A stretch of 64,000 nucleotides of DNA from Photobacterium sanguinicancri (GCF_024346675.1 NZ_AP024850.1:1302001-1366000), one strand, 5' to 3'. Numbered from the stretch's first letter, positions 32,445 through 48,660 are shown. Numbers and translations: made by a program. The notes: a model not told the origin generated them from the sequence alone.

Positions 32445-33560
32445 TTAGCCCTCAACGTTCGCAGCGAGTTTGTCAGTGTAAGGTTTCACTTTCATGCCTT
32501 CTTTTAAGCTTGAAACACCGGCAATAACGATGCGCTCACCTGCGTGTAAACCAGCCTTAATCACAATTCGGTTTGCGTTGAGTGTGCCAGCAGTTACGGG
32601 TCTTTGGTGGACTTGATTATCTTGGTCGACAACCCATACAAACTGCCCACCTTGGTTATCTGGAACCACTGCAGTCAGTGGTACAGTGATCAGTGCTGCG
32701 GCTTGTGCTTGATCTGTAGGGTAAACTGGCACAACTTTAACAGCCATGCCCGGTAACACATTAAAACCACGCAGGTCTTCAAAGGTCAGCACCACGGGAT
32801 AAGTCTGAGTCACAGGATCGGCTTGGGTTCCATAAGTACTTAATACTAATGGAAAGGTTTCATTACGCAGCGCACTAATTTGAGCTAATGCTTTTGATCC
32901 TTTTAAATCACCCAGCATGACACTGTCTGGGATATTAATCAGGACTTCTAAATCATTAATATTATGTACTGTTAATACAGGGCTGTTTGCTTGAATTTGT
33001 ACATGATTATCAACCATCTTACGGCCAATAATGCCGTCAAAAGGCGCGAGTAATTGGGTGTACTCCAACTGACGTTTTGCATCGGTTAAGCGATTTTTTG
33101 CGACATTATATCGGGTGCGTAATGTGTCTAGATCACTTTTAGCGATAGCTTGGCTTTTGTCGTAAATTGCTTTTCCACGCGTGTACTCTGCTTCACTGTT
33201 TTTAAATTCAAAATGCGCAGAGTCGAGTGCAGTTTTAGCATCTCGAGGATCTAATTGTGCTAATAACTGCCCTTTTTTGACTTGCTGCCCTTCATGCACA
33301 AGTACGTCGATCACTCGTCCGCTTAATCGAAACGCAAGATCAGCACGTTGAGTCGAACGTACCACCCCGTTAAAGGTCAATTTCGCATTGGTACTGTGCG
33401 AAAGCACTTCAGTCAGCGCAGGTCTGACTGTACTTGTGCTGATGATGTTTTGTGGAGCTTCATTGGCATCACAGCCAGAAATTAGTATTGAACCAATAGC
33501 GATACTTACCGCGATGGCCGTTTTTTTAATTAACAGTAATGTTGAAGCTGTCGAGCGCAT
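32445..33560 (-). CDS. RND efflux membrane-fusion lipoprotein
   Basis: The periplasmic adaptor that links the RND pump to an outer-membrane channel. The 371-residue product is a lipoprotein: signal ...SIAIGSILISGC with the lipobox LISGC, then the HlyD/AcrA-like barrel-hairpin fold (FRLSGRVIDVLVHEGQQVKK, GQLLAQLDPRDAK, a helical hairpin, then LLAPFDGIIGRKMVDNHVQI). Several in-frame starts exist upstream. I choose the ATG giving MRSTASTLLL because AGGA stands eight bases before it. It is cotranscribed with the pump and divergent from a TetR-type regulator across a shared operator region. Confidence 0.9.
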   Translation of the reverse strand: MRSTASTLLLIKKTAIAVSIAIGSILISGCDANEAPQNIISTSTVRPALTEVLSHSTNAKLTFNGVVRSTQRADLAFRLSGRVIDVLVHEGQQVKKGQLLAQLDPRDAKTALDSAHFEFKNSEAEYTRGKAIYDKSQAIAKSDLDTLRTRYNVAKNRLTDAKRQLEYTQLLAPFDGIIGRKMVDNHVQIQANSPVLTVHNINDLEVLINIPDSVMLGDLKGSKALAQISALRNETFPLVLSTYGTQADPVTQTYPVVLTFEDLRGFNVLPGMAVKVVPVYPTDQAQAAALITVPLTAVVPDNQGGQFVWVVDQDNQVHQRPVTAGTLNANRIVIKAGLHAGERIVIAGVSSLKEGMKVKPYTDKLAANVEG

Positions 33561-33632
33561 TGACTCAGTCCTCATGAAAGAGCGATTAATAGGAAAAGCA
33601 AAGTGTTTACTGCTCAAGAGATACCTTGCTAA

Positions 33633-33695
33633 AAAGTAAACTCTGGAGTTTATTTTATACGTAAATACCTCAAAGTAAACTCCGTAGTGTACTTT
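33633..33695. promoter_or_regulatory. paired operators in the RND/TetR divergent promoter
   Basis: Two related imperfect palindromes lie between the divergent genes: AAGTAAACTC-TG-GAGTTTATTT (centre near 33644) and AAAGTAAACT-CCGT-AGTGTACTTT (centre near 33683). Both contain the half-site AGTAAACT. The centres are 39 bases apart, about four helical turns. A TetR-type repressor normally binds such sites to control both itself and the pump. Confidence 0.6.
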
Positions 33696-33738
33696 TGTGT
33701 TGCAGACTGTAAACTAGCGTGATTGATTCGGGGGGGAT

Positions 33739-34347
33739 ATGGAAAAAAAACTAACAAGATCACAGCAAAAGCATCTTGATATTATTAATGCTGCGAAGGC
33801 TGAATTTATTGAGAATGGTTTTCTCGCTGCCAATATGGACAGAATTACAGCTTCTGCGGAAGTCTCGAAGCGAACGCTTTATCGTCATTTTGAAAGTAAA
33901 GAAATACTGTTTGAGTCAGTGTTAACCATCATCAATGATACGGTTAACGAGAGTGTTTGTTACCAATTTGAGCACGATAAAACGACAGAAGACCAACTCA
34001 AATCACTGGCTTACAAAGAGATTGATGTGCTCTACAAATCTTATGGCATCTCATTAGCCCGCACCATAGTGATTGAGTTTTTACGCCAACCTGAAATGGC
34101 AAAAAATCTAATCAATAATATCTATAGTATTCGTGCAATTACCCAATGGTTCAGTGCGGCTGTAGAAGCGGGGCGGTTAAAAGATGAAGATCCTAAACTC
34201 ATGACGGATGTCTATGTTAGCTTGTTTCAAGGCTTATTCTTTTGGCCGCAAATAATGAATTTGGATGCCGAGCTAAAGGGTGAAGCATTGCATCAAAAAG
34301 TGGATACGCTGACGGCCGTTTTTATTCAGTCTTATGGTATAGAGTGA
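33739..34347 (+). CDS. TetR family transcriptional regulator
   Basis: A 202-residue TetR-type regulator. The N-terminal DNA-binding domain is clear: IINAAKAEFIENGFLAANMD, the recognition helix region SAEVSKRTLYRHFESKEILF. The C-terminal domain resembles the TetR_C group of efflux and AefR-like repressors (FSAAVEAGRLKDEDPKLMTD, FQGLFFWPQI). It lies divergent to the RND pump operon with two candidate operators between, so it most likely represses the pump until a ligand binds. A G-rich ribosome binding site precedes the ATG. Confidence 0.9.
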   Translation: MEKKLTRSQQKHLDIINAAKAEFIENGFLAANMDRITASAEVSKRTLYRHFESKEILFESVLTIINDTVNESVCYQFEHDKTTEDQLKSLAYKEIDVLYKSYGISLARTIVIEFLRQPEMAKNLINNIYSIRAITQWFSAAVEAGRLKDEDPKLMTDVYVSLFQGLFFWPQIMNLDAELKGEALHQKVDTLTAVFIQSYGIE

Positions 34348-34376
34348 GTTGGTTTATTACGTAGCTTTCAGCAAAT

Positions 34377-34407
34377 AAAAAAGGATGGTGTGGTCACCAT
34401 CCTTTTT
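34377..34407. terminator. bidirectional terminator between tetR-type gene and ygjI
   Basis: AAAAGGATGGTG / CACCATCCTTTT with a TGGT loop; T residues lie on both outward sides. The two flanking genes converge here. Confidence 0.85.
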
Positions 34408-34447
34408 ACTTTTTATGTTGATCTGGGCGCGATAGGCTTAGCAGTGA

Positions 34448-35989
<1,542 letters not shown>

Positions 35990-36004
35990 TTATTCCGGTT
36001 TTTA

Positions 36005-39607
<3,603 letters not shown>

Positions 39608-39713
39608 TTATATACCGATGTACTTTTCAAATGCCTTAGAAGGAAAGCTTCAAGGGATAAAAAAGTAAGCTTCAAAATGTGTGGAGCGTTTGCTCCTTAA
39701 CTGAGGAAAGATA

Positions 39714-39757
39714 TTAGTAAAACTTTTACTAAAATAAATTAGTGAAAACGTTTTACT
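39714..39757 (-). promoter_or_regulatory. ebgA operator region
   Basis: Two palindromic elements lie 120-165 bases before ebgA. The first, TTAGTAAAA-C-TTTTACTAA (39714-39732), is a perfect 9+9 inverted repeat. The second, around AAAACGTTTT (39742-39757), has the central CG typical of LacI/GalR operators. A reverse-strand promoter TTTATT-16-TAATAT would place the first palindrome in its spacer. EbgR is the natural binder. The surrounding 393-base gap between ebgA and ebgR holds no gene. Confidence 0.55.
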
Positions 39758-39945
39758 TTAAGTGGGTCACGAAAATTAAGCAGATTTTAGTATGTGATGT
39801 GATCTAGCTAAAGAAATCGATTGCATTGCTTTGAGGGTATATTGTGATGTGGGCAGGGAATTATCTGAGGCGTTGCAGCAAGGCTTGATACGAATGTGTG
39901 TTCATTTAGGGCAGAGTGAAATAGCAGTGGGAGTTGTTTTAACAA

Positions 39946-39974
39946 TAATAAAAAGGCACTTAAATCAGTGCCTT
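39946..39974 (-). terminator. terminator of ebgR
   Basis: On the reverse strand the hairpin AAGGCACT-GATTTA-AGTGCCTT is followed by TTTATTATTG, directly after ebgR. It separates ebgR from ebgA, which lies downstream on the same strand with its own promoter. Confidence 0.78.
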
Positions 39975-39985
39975 AATGATTGTTT

Positions 39986-41002
<1,017 letters not shown>

Positions 41003-41158
41003 TCAGATTTATATCTAAACTGTCTATTTTAAAGCATGTTACAGCGCCTGCACGACTTTTTAGTAAAAAATCATTAATTTTAAGACGTCGCCAACATATG
41101 CAAATTATTCATTAACTTATTGATAAATAATGAAGTGACTAAAATATACTCTTATGTG

Positions 41159-41228
41159 AGTAAAATTCTACTTTGTTTATATCCCTATATAATGCATCAA
41201 ATGGAGTATTTTATGGAAACGTTTACAC
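41159..41228 (+). promoter_or_regulatory. gal operon promoter with EbgR-like and GalR-like sites
   Basis: A promoter TTCTAC-16-TATAAT (41166-41193) precedes galE. The 16-base element ATGGAAACGTTTACAC at 41213-41228 fits the E. coli GalR/GalS operator pattern GTGKAANCGNTTNCAC at all but the first position and lies just downstream of the likely transcription start, like an internal gal operator. A palindrome AGTAAAATTCTACT at 41159-41172 overlaps the -35 box and resembles the half-sites before ebgA. The remaining leader up to galE, about 100 bases, shows no gene. Confidence 0.6.
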
Positions 41229-41330
41229 AAGTGCGTATTTGATCACGGAATTGGATCCACATTGATTGCTAGACTCTTGCTCATGCTAACAACGTACCTT
41301 TTTAGGTTGGATGATGAAGAGAGGCCGAGT

Positions 41331-42341
41331 GTGAAAGTTTTGGTAACTGGCGGGATGGGCTACATAGGTAGTCATACCTGTGTGCAAATGATCGAAGCAG
41401 GTATCACACCTGTCATTATCGATAACTTATCCAATGCGAAGTCAGAAGTTCTTCAGCGTATTGACGCGATTACAGGTACTAAGCCTGCATTTCATCAAGG
41501 TGATATTCGTGATGAGACTTTTCTTGATTCAGTCTTTGCGCAGCACGATATCCAAGCGGTTATTCATTTTGCGGGTTTAAAGGCCGTGGGTGAGTCAGTG
41601 GAAAAGCCTCTGGAATATTTTGATAATAACGTCAATGGTTCATTAGTACTTGCACGCTCAATGCGAAAAGCGGGTGTGAAAAGTATCGTATTTAGCTCTT
41701 CTGCAACGGTTTACGGCGACCCACAAGTGGTGCCGATTACTGAAGATTCCCCGACAGGTGCAACCACTAACCCTTATGGGCGCAGTAAGTACATGGTAGA
41801 GCAATGTTTCTCTGATCTCTTCACTGCGGAACAAGATTGGAGCATCACGCTACTTCGCTACTTTAACCCTGTCGGTGCTCACCCATCAGGCACCATGGGT
41901 GAAGACCCTCAAGGTATTCCTAATAACCTCATGCCGTTTATCGCTCAAGTTGCTGTCGGCCGTCGTGAGCAACTGTCAGTTTTTGGTGATGATTACAACA
42001 CGCCAGACGGTACTGGTGTTCGTGATTATATTCACGTTATGGATTTAGCCGATGGTCATATTGCGGCACTAAAAGCGGTAGGAGAAAAATCAGGATTACA
42101 CATCTACAACTTGGGCACAGGGAAAGGCACCAGCGTATTAGAGATGGTGAACGCATTTGCTGATGCCAGCCAAAAAGCAGTTCCTTATCAGATTTGTCCT
42201 CGCCGTGCGGGTGATATTGCTGAATGCTGGGCGGATACACAAAAAGCACAACAAGACCTGGACTGGCAAGCAACACGTACAGTTGCAGAAATGACAGCCG
42301 ACACATGGCGCTGGCAATCAAACAACCCTCAAGGCTATTAA
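41331..42341 (+). CDS. galE: GalE, UDP-glucose 4-epimerase
   Basis: GalE interconverts UDP-galactose and UDP-glucose in the Leloir pathway. The 336-residue protein has the NAD-binding [20 protein letters not shown] motif, [18 protein letters not shown], the catalytic SSSATVYG and [11 protein letters not shown] (Tyr-x-x-x-Lys), and the substrate segment [12 protein letters not shown]. The frame is open for 23 codons upstream, but the family begins exactly at the GTG codon with VKVLVTGG, preceded by AAGAGAGG. It is the first gene of galE-galT-galK-galM. Confidence 0.95.
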   Translation: MKVLVTGGMGYIGSHTCVQMIEAGITPVIIDNLSNAKSEVLQRIDAITGTKPAFHQGDIRDETFLDSVFAQHDIQAVIHFAGLKAVGESVEKPLEYFDNNVNGSLVLARSMRKAGVKSIVFSSSATVYGDPQVVPITEDSPTGATTNPYGRSKYMVEQCFSDLFTAEQDWSITLLRYFNPVGAHPSGTMGEDPQGIPNNLMPFIAQVAVGRREQLSVFGDDYNTPDGTGVRDYIHVMDLADGHIAALKAVGEKSGLHIYNLGTGKGTSVLEMVNAFADASQKAVPYQICPRRAGDIAECWADTQKAQQDLDWQATRTVAEMTADTWRWQSNNPQGY

Positions 42342-42355
42342 GAGTGAGTAGAACA

Positions 42356-43411
42356 ATGTCGAACAATGAATTTAATCCAGTTGATCACCCTCACCGTCGC
42401 TATAACCCGCTGACAGGGCAATGGATTCTGGTGTCACCGCACCGTGCTAAACGTCCGTGGAGCGGGCAAGATGAGAAACCATCAACCGCACAGTTACCAA
42501 GTTTTGATGGTGAGTGTTTCTTGTGTCCGACCAATACCCGAATTTCAGGTGATAAAAACCCTGATTATCAAGGGACGTATGTGTTTGGCAACGACTTTGC
42601 CGCTTTGATGCCTGATTCACCTGATGCGCCAGAATCGGATAACCCGTTATTTAAAACTCAGGGTGTGCGTGGTCTTAGCCGTGTGATTTGTTTCTCTCCC
42701 GACCATAGCAAGACATTACCCGAGTTGCCTGTCGATAAGATTCGTGGGGTCATCGAGACTTGGAACGATCAAATTGAAGAGCTAGGTAAAGACTATATTT
42801 GGGTGCAAGCGTTTGAGAATAAAGGCGAGACCATGGGATGCTCGCAGCCGCACCCACACGGACAGGTTTGGGCAAATAGCTTCTTACCTAACGAAATTGA
42901 ACGCAAAGATAAGTACTTAAAAGAATACTTTGATCAGCAAGGCACTAACTTGCTGGTGGATTATGTTGAATCAGAAATGAAAGATGGTTCACGCACTGTG
43001 GTGGAAACTGAGCATTGGATTGCGGTTGTGCCTTATTGGGCCGCTTGGCCTTTTGAAACCATGCTGTTGCCTAAAACACATATTCGCCGCATGAGCGAAT
43101 TGAGTGATGAACAGCGTGATGATTTAGCGGTCGCCATAAAAAAACTGACTAGCCGTTACGACAACTTATTTGAGTGCTCTTTCCCATATTCGATGGGGTG
43201 GCATTACGCGCCATTTTTCGAAGCGGGTGAAGAAACGGAACATTGGCAATTGCATGCTTTGTTCTATCCGCCGCTTTTGCGTAGCGCCAGTGTTCGTAAG
43301 TTTATGGTGGGCTATGAAATGTTGGCAGAAAGCCAGCGTGACTTAACGGCAGAGCAAGCTGCACAACGCCTCCGTGACTTGAGCGACATTCATTATAAAG
43401 AGCAGTGCTAA
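42356..43411 (+). CDS. galT: GalT, galactose-1-phosphate uridylyltransferase
   Basis: GalT swaps UMP between UDP-glucose and galactose 1-phosphate. The 351-residue product aligns with E. coli GalT over its length: [20 protein letters not shown], zinc ligands in CFLCPT, and the catalytic histidine motif [12 protein letters not shown]. The start ATG is set by [17 protein letters not shown]; the frame is open further upstream within galE. One oddity: the E. coli segment LHAHFYPP, which supplies two iron-binding histidines (296 and 298), reads LHALFYPP here, so the second histidine is leucine. The remaining metal ligands are visible. Confidence 0.95.
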   Translation: MSNNEFNPVDHPHRRYNPLTGQWILVSPHRAKRPWSGQDEKPSTAQLPSFDGECFLCPTNTRISGDKNPDYQGTYVFGNDFAALMPDSPDAPESDNPLFKTQGVRGLSRVICFSPDHSKTLPELPVDKIRGVIETWNDQIEELGKDYIWVQAFENKGETMGCSQPHPHGQVWANSFLPNEIERKDKYLKEYFDQQGTNLLVDYVESEMKDGSRTVVETEHWIAVVPYWAAWPFETMLLPKTHIRRMSELSDEQRDDLAVAIKKLTSRYDNLFECSFPYSMGWHYAPFFEAGEETEHWQLHALFYPPLLRSASVRKFMVGYEMLAESQRDLTAEQAAQRLRDLSDIHYKEQC

Positions 43412-43508
43412 TCAGCTTTATCGCACTTCTTCACGTTAATCCATATATTAAGCCGCCGCTCGTGATCAGAGCGGCAGAGCGCATAAATTACTTTTTGAGA
43501 GTTAGGTT

Positions 43509-44669
43509 ATGACCGATTTAATCCACAATGTGAAAACATCTTTCGAGCAAGTTTTAGGCTATGCACCGAGCCATATTATTCAAGCGCCAGGTCGTGTGAA
43601 TCTGATAGGTGAGCATACTGATTATAACGACGGTTTTGTATTGCCTTGTGCGATTAATTACCAAACGGTGGTAGCCGCGGCTAAGCGCGAAGATAACCTT
43701 GTCCGTGTGGTTTCAGTTGATTATGGCAATGCGGTCGATGAGTTTGACCTAACCCAAGACATTACCTTCCAACAAGACAAGATGTGGGCGAATTACATCC
43801 GTGGTGTAGTGAAGTGTTTAATGGAGCGCGGTTTTACTTTCTCGGGTGCTGACATTTCTGTGAGTGGCAACGTTCCGCAAGGTGCTGGGTTAAGTTCATC
43901 AGCAGCACTGGAAGTGGTGATTGGTCAAACCTTTAAAGTGCTTTATAACCTAGAGATCAGCCAAGCAGAAGTCGCTTTGAATGGGCAACAGGCAGAAAAC
44001 GAATTTGTAGGTTGTAATTGCGGCATCATGGATCAGCTAATTTCGGCTGAAGGTCGCGAAAATCACGCACTATTAATTGATTGCCGCAGCTTAGAAACGG
44101 TACCAGTTTCCATGCCCGAAGATATGTCGGTTGTGATTATCAATTCCAACAAAAAACGTGGCTTAGTTGATAGTGAATACAACACGCGTCGCGCGCAGTG
44201 TGAAGAAGCGGCCCGTATCTTCGGTGTACCAGCCCTGCGTGATGTTTCAATCGAAGCATTTGAAGCAAAAGCTGCTGAACTTGATGAAATGGTCGCTAAA
44301 CGTGCGCGTCATGTGATCACTGAAAACGACCGAACAGAGCGTGCAGCAAGAGCCCTGATTGCTCACGATATGAAATTGATGGGTGAGTTGATGGCGCAAT
44401 CTCATGCTTCAATGCGTGATGATTTTGAAATTACAGTATTTGAAGTGGATGCCTTGGTCGACATGGTTAAAAACGTGATTGGCGATAAAGGTGGCGTGCG
44501 CATGACGGGTGGTGGTTTTGGTGGCTGTATCGTAGCGCTTGTTCCGCCCGCATTAGTCGATGAAGTGACAGCGACTATTGAAGCTAATTATGAAGCAAAA
44601 ACAGGCTTGAAAGCCTCGATTTATGTTTGCCAGGCAAAAGACGGTGCAAGTCTTGTTGAATACCTTTAA
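43509..44669 (+). CDS. galK: GalK, galactokinase
   Basis: GalK phosphorylates alpha-D-galactose with ATP. The 386-residue GHMP kinase has the galactokinase signature [20 protein letters not shown], the ATP-binding [29 protein letters not shown] and the C-terminal [15 protein letters not shown] 97-base gap follows galT, which holds an AT-poor inverted segment (GCCGCTCGTGATCAGAGCGGC) that could be an intercistronic hairpin, perhaps affecting relative expression. GAGAGTTAGG serves as ribosome binding site. Confidence 0.95.
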   Translation: MTDLIHNVKTSFEQVLGYAPSHIIQAPGRVNLIGEHTDYNDGFVLPCAINYQTVVAAAKREDNLVRVVSVDYGNAVDEFDLTQDITFQQDKMWANYIRGVVKCLMERGFTFSGADISVSGNVPQGAGLSSSAALEVVIGQTFKVLYNLEISQAEVALNGQQAENEFVGCNCGIMDQLISAEGRENHALLIDCRSLETVPVSMPEDMSVVIINSNKKRGLVDSEYNTRRAQCEEAARIFGVPALRDVSIEAFEAKAAELDEMVAKRARHVITENDRTERAARALIAHDMKLMGELMAQSHASMRDDFEITVFEVDALVDMVKNVIGDKGGVRMTGGGFGGCIVALVPPALVDEVTATIEANYEAKTGLKASIYVCQAKDGASLVEYL

Positions 44670-44684
44670 TGAAGGGAAAGCATT

Positions 44685-45788
44685 ATGCCAACGCCCCTAG
44701 TTAAAAAAGCAATAACCCCAAAGCATTCTATTGGAAATGAGATAGTAGAAAAAATGAGTTCGCAGGACGCCTTTGATGGGAAGCCTGCACATTTGGTGGA
44801 ATTAACCAATCAAGCTGGTATGCGTGTAGTCCTTATGGATATCGGCGCGACATGGTTAAGTTGTCGCTTACCATTGGCAAGCGGTGAGCAGAGGGAAGTA
44901 CTCCTTGGCATGGGGACCATGGAAGACTTTATGCGTCAAACCTGTTACATGGGTGTAACGGTCGGGCGCTACGCAAACCGTATTGCCAATGGATCTTTTT
45001 CCATTGATAACAAAAAGTATCGAGTATCAGCTAACCAAGCGGGAAACTGTTTACACGGTGGCTCCGCTGGCTTAGATAAAGTCCGCTGGAATATTGTTGA
45101 GCAAAGCCAGCAGCATGTTGTATTTTCGACTGTTTCATCAGATGGCGACCAAGGCTTTCCCGGTGATCTTACTGTCAGTGTGACCTACACGCTGACAGAG
45201 CATCATGGCGTTACCATCAGTTATGAAGCGACAACAAGCCGTGCGACACCTTGTAATTTGACTAACCATGCTTACTTTAATTTAGCTGGGGCCGCCACTG
45301 GAACGGATTGCCATCAGCACTGGGTGAAAATTGCTGCCAGTCAGTATTTACCAACAACAGATAAAGGTATTCCATTAGGTGAATTGTCGGATGTAGAAGG
45401 TAGCAGCTTTGATTTTCGTGAAGGCAAAGTGATAGCCAAGGACTGGATGACAGGCGAGCAGCAGAAAATGGCGAAAGGCTACGATCACAGCTTTTTATTT
45501 CCGTTAGATCGTGAAACTTATATACCTATTGCCGAGGTTATCAGCCCAGATCAAAAAGTACGACTCAGTATTATTACTAACAAACCTGCGATGCAGTTGT
45601 ATACAGGAAACTGGCTTGCGGGTGAGCCGAAACGCGAGGGTGGTGAGTACCGTGATTTTGCTGGATTGGCGTTAGAAACCCAGTTGTTACCTGATTCCCC
45701 TAATCACCCTGAGTGGCCTCAGCCTGATTGTATTTTACAACCTAAACAGACGTATCAGTACTTCACGACTTACCAGTTTGAATGCTAG
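44685..45788 (+). CDS. galM: GalM, aldose 1-epimerase (mutarotase)
   Basis: GalM converts beta-D-galactose, the form released by beta-galactosidase, to the alpha anomer used by GalK. The 367-residue protein shows the mutarotase landmarks: GVTVGRYANRIANGSF, NCLHGGSAGLDKVRW, the catalytic histidine segment TNHAYFNLAG, GYDHSFLF and GLALETQLLPDSPNHPEWP (with the catalytic glutamate in ALETQ). An N-terminal extension of about 20 residues precedes the domain; a second in-frame ATG (MSSQDAFDGKP) could be the real start, though GAAGGGAAAG favours the first. It ends the gal operon. Confidence 0.93.
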   Translation: MPTPLVKKAITPKHSIGNEIVEKMSSQDAFDGKPAHLVELTNQAGMRVVLMDIGATWLSCRLPLASGEQREVLLGMGTMEDFMRQTCYMGVTVGRYANRIANGSFSIDNKKYRVSANQAGNCLHGGSAGLDKVRWNIVEQSQQHVVFSTVSSDGDQGFPGDLTVSVTYTLTEHHGVTISYEATTSRATPCNLTNHAYFNLAGAATGTDCHQHWVKIAASQYLPTTDKGIPLGELSDVEGSSFDFREGKVIAKDWMTGEQQKMAKGYDHSFLFPLDRETYIPIAEVISPDQKVRLSIITNKPAMQLYTGNWLAGEPKREGGEYRDFAGLALETQLLPDSPNHPEWPQPDCILQPKQTYQYFTTYQFEC

Positions 45789-45853
45789 CGAATTACGTTC
45801 TCTCGGTTTGCATCGTGGGCTTCCTTGCTAACTAATACTAATGATTCCCCTAA

Positions 45854-45893
45854 AAAAGCTCAGTATGAATTGTTCATGCTGAGCTTTTCTTTT
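45854..45893. terminator. bidirectional terminator between galM and the galR-type gene
   Basis: A 16-base-pair stem with one mismatch, AAAAGCTCAGTATGAA / TTCATGCTGAGCTTTT, has a 3-base loop, an A-run before and TCTTTT after. The flanking genes converge. Confidence 0.87.
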
Positions 45894-45932
45894 GTCATCT
45901 TCTTATTTTATCTAATGGATCCGCCGTGCGAT

Positions 45933-46931
45933 TTAGCGGCGTTCAACCGAATCTCGGCGAACAAGTGTCGGTGAGAAAATAATGGTTTCGGGTTCTCTGT
46001 TTTCTTTTTTAGCCAGAGAAAGGGCGAGTTGCGCTGCTTTTTCTGCCATCATTTGAATCGGATAACGAACTGTCGTTAGGCGAGGTTGGATGTATTTGGC
46101 GATTAGCCCATCATCGAATCCCATCATTGAAACTTGGCGAGGCACAGCGATGCCATTTTCATCAAGTACAGACAATGCACCAGCGGCCATGTAGTCGTTG
46201 TAAGCAACAACGCCAGTAATGTCGAGTGATTTACTTAGCAGGTTAGTCATGGCTATTTCGCCACCATCACTGTTTGGCTCTCCGTATTCAATATAGCTGT
46301 GAGGTAACGTTATTTGGTTATCGGAAAGTGCGGCTAAATAGCCGTTTACTCGCTCATCGGCATCTTCAATTTTGTGGTTAGATGCAAGACAAGCGATTTT
46401 CGTGTGGCCCTGACGGATAAGGAATTCGGTCGCTAAGTAGGCGCCTTTATAGTTGTCTAATGAAATACAGCGATCAGCCAATTCAGGAATATGACGATTA
46501 ATGATCACCATGCTTTTTACTTCTTGGGCATAGGCAATCAGCTCTTGATCTGAAAGGCCTTTAGCGTGGATTACTAATGCATCACAGCGGCTATTGATCA
46601 GTAAATCTAAAGCACAGCGCTCCTTTTCAGCATCGTGATAGCCGTTACCGATCAGAATATGCTTGTTGTCTTGATAAGCAACGGTGTCTACTGCTTTAAT
46701 CAAGGTGCCGAAAAAAGGGTCGGACACATCACCGACAAGCACGCCGACAGTATTGGTACTTTGACTAACAAGCGCTTTAGCAGCAGCGTTAGGGCGGTAG
46801 CCGAGTTTTGCCATCGCTTTTGTCACGGATTCGACCGATGCTTTACTGGCTTTCGGTGATTTGTTGATGACGCGAGAAACGGTAGCGATAGAGACTTCTG
46901 CTTCTTTTGCGACATCTTTAATGGTAGCCAT
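45933..46931 (-). CDS. galR: GalR/GalS-type LacI-family repressor
   Basis: A 332-residue LacI-family regulator close to E. coli GalR and GalS: helix-turn-helix MATIKDVAKEAEVSIATVSR, VINKSPKASKASVESVTKAM, hinge GYRPNAAAKALVSQ, then VGVLVGDVSDPFFGTLIKAV and the C-terminal RPRLTTVRYPIQMMAEKAAQ and IFSPTLVRRDSVERR. Whether it is the orthologue of GalR or of GalS cannot be decided by eye. It lies next to, and convergent with, the gal operon, so control of galETKM by galactose is the obvious inference. A partial GalR-type site stands before its own start. Confidence 0.88.
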   Translation of the reverse strand: MATIKDVAKEAEVSIATVSRVINKSPKASKASVESVTKAMAKLGYRPNAAAKALVSQSTNTVGVLVGDVSDPFFGTLIKAVDTVAYQDNKHILIGNGYHDAEKERCALDLLINSRCDALVIHAKGLSDQELIAYAQEVKSMVIINRHIPELADRCISLDNYKGAYLATEFLIRQGHTKIACLASNHKIEDADERVNGYLAALSDNQITLPHSYIEYGEPNSDGGEIAMTNLLSKSLDITGVVAYNDYMAAGALSVLDENGIAVPRQVSMMGFDDGLIAKYIQPRLTTVRYPIQMMAEKAAQLALSLAKKENREPETIIFSPTLVRRDSVERR

Positions 46932-47053
46932 GTATTACCTCTTTTCTTAACTATCAGCTATTTAACACTTGATGTGAAAATAACGCAATCAAGACTATGA
47001 TCGGTTACTCAAAATGGGATCTTTAACGTATGTATTATAAGCGATTACTGATA

Positions 47054-47430
<377 letters not shown>

Positions 47431-47466
47431 GTTGTTGTCAATTCTTCATATAAGATCGTGTTAAAT

Positions 47467-47500
47467 AAAAGCGCAGTACTTGTATTAGTACTGCGCTTTT
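47467..47500. terminator. bidirectional terminator between ygjH and the THxN PEP-CTERM gene
   Basis: A perfect 14-base-pair stem AAAAGCGCAGTACT / AGTACTGCGCTTTT with a TGTATT loop. It lies between convergent genes. Confidence 0.88.
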
Positions 47501-47553
47501 CCTTGTTTTATTCTCTTTTGGTACTGGTTGTTTGGTATTTTCTTTTTAGTCTT

Positions 47554-48333
47554 TTATTTTTCTGTCACTACTTTATTCTTTTTCATACGACGAACTGCCC
47601 CTAACCCCAGTAAACCAGCTCCTAGAATTGCAAAAGGAGCAGGCTCAGGGACTTCATTAATATCTTCAAACGCTGTAATTTTTGCAATGATAATAGCTTG
47701 GTTATCAACTTTTTCTTTCGTTAAAAAACCATCTACAAAGTTGCCACCAACGGTGAATCCTCGAATATCAATAGTATAATCAACACCGCTAATCGCAAAG
47801 ACATCGGTAAACGCATTGGTATTTGTGGTAACTCTATCGGCACAGCCATTGACATTTACACCGGTTTGCCCTGCAGGCCCATAAGCACAAGGGCTGGCAC
47901 TATTAGGGGTTTCTTCGTGATTAAAACTAAATAAGAAATCAACATTTTCTGCTGGTAGAGCACCCGCTTGTACTGTTGTCGATAGTTTTAAATCAACACT
48001 TAGTAAACTTGAACCACTAGAAAAGATAGGATTATTTAAGTGAGTGAAAGTACCTAGTTGGAAAATATCACTCATACCCATTACGGTATCAAATTCAGTG
48101 CTAAAGGGGGATTCTGAATCAAAATTGTAACCACTTTGTCCGCTTGCCGTTGCAGGGCTACCCCAGCGAATTGTTGGATTAGTCCCTGCTGCAGATGCGA
48201 CGGGTTGATTTGCCCCTGGTTTAGCGACAGGGTTTAGCCATTCAGCTGTAAATGCTCCGAAGTTAACAGGAATAGCTTGTGCGTTAAACGCGGCAATAAG
48301 TGTGATACCTGCAGCTAATACTTTAAGTTTCAT
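47554..48333 (-). CDS. THxN-type PEP-CTERM sorting-domain protein
   Basis: A 259-residue exported protein with a cleavable signal (MKLKVLAAGITLIAAFNAQA) and a C-terminal PEP-CTERM sorting signal: VPEPAPFAILGAGLLGLGAV followed by RRMKKNK. Such tails are recognised by exosortases, which process proteins for release or surface display, usually alongside exopolysaccharide. The internal segment GTFTHLNNPI matches the THxN motif that names one family of PEP-CTERM proteins. Two cysteines (in SPCAYG and NGCADR) could form a disulphide. GAGGGA precedes the ATG. No exosortase gene lies in the window. It is divergent from a second PEP-CTERM gene. Confidence 0.85.
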   Translation of the reverse strand: MKLKVLAAGITLIAAFNAQAIPVNFGAFTAEWLNPVAKPGANQPVASAAGTNPTIRWGSPATASGQSGYNFDSESPFSTEFDTVMGMSDIFQLGTFTHLNNPIFSSGSSLLSVDLKLSTTVQAGALPAENVDFLFSFNHEETPNSASPCAYGPAGQTGVNVNGCADRVTTNTNAFTDVFAISGVDYTIDIRGFTVGGNFVDGFLTKEKVDNQAIIIAKITAFEDINEVPEPAPFAILGAGLLGLGAVRRMKKNKVVTEK

Positions 48334-48387
48334 ATTCGTTCCCTCATTGATATAAATTATGTTTGGCTGTTATTTAGTAATAGATAT

Positions 48388-48404
48388 ATCAAGTGTCATG
48401 CCAG
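48388..48404 (-). promoter_or_regulatory. possible sigma-54 promoter of the THxN gene
   Basis: Read on the reverse strand the sequence is CTGGCATGACACTTGAT. The -24 part (TGGCA) is good and the TTG of the -12 part is correctly spaced, but the invariant GC at -12 reads GA. The leader to the start codon would be about 55 bases. This is a weaker match than the one facing it. Confidence 0.4.
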
Positions 48405-48660
48405 TTTTTAGACAGATATTGTGTGTAAAAAAAATAGACAAATAATCGTATTAATTGAGCAATGAAAGGAATGGTTTGAATAATAGGCCGTATCAAAAGT
48501 GAGATGCTTATTTTTGTTTTGCAAATTGTGACGGAAATTTGAAAGTTTTCGCAAGTTGCAATGCTCATGGATATGTATTTTTTAAAGATTAAAGTGTCAA
48601 TTATTTTTACACTGTAAAAGTAATGCTTATTTAATGTGTTGATAAATAGGCATATAAATG

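Noticed and set aside
43441-43480. Inverted segment between galT and galK as a terminator
   Set aside because: The pairing GCCGCT / AGCGGC has no T-run after it, and galK clearly belongs to the operon, so at most it is an intercistronic hairpin.
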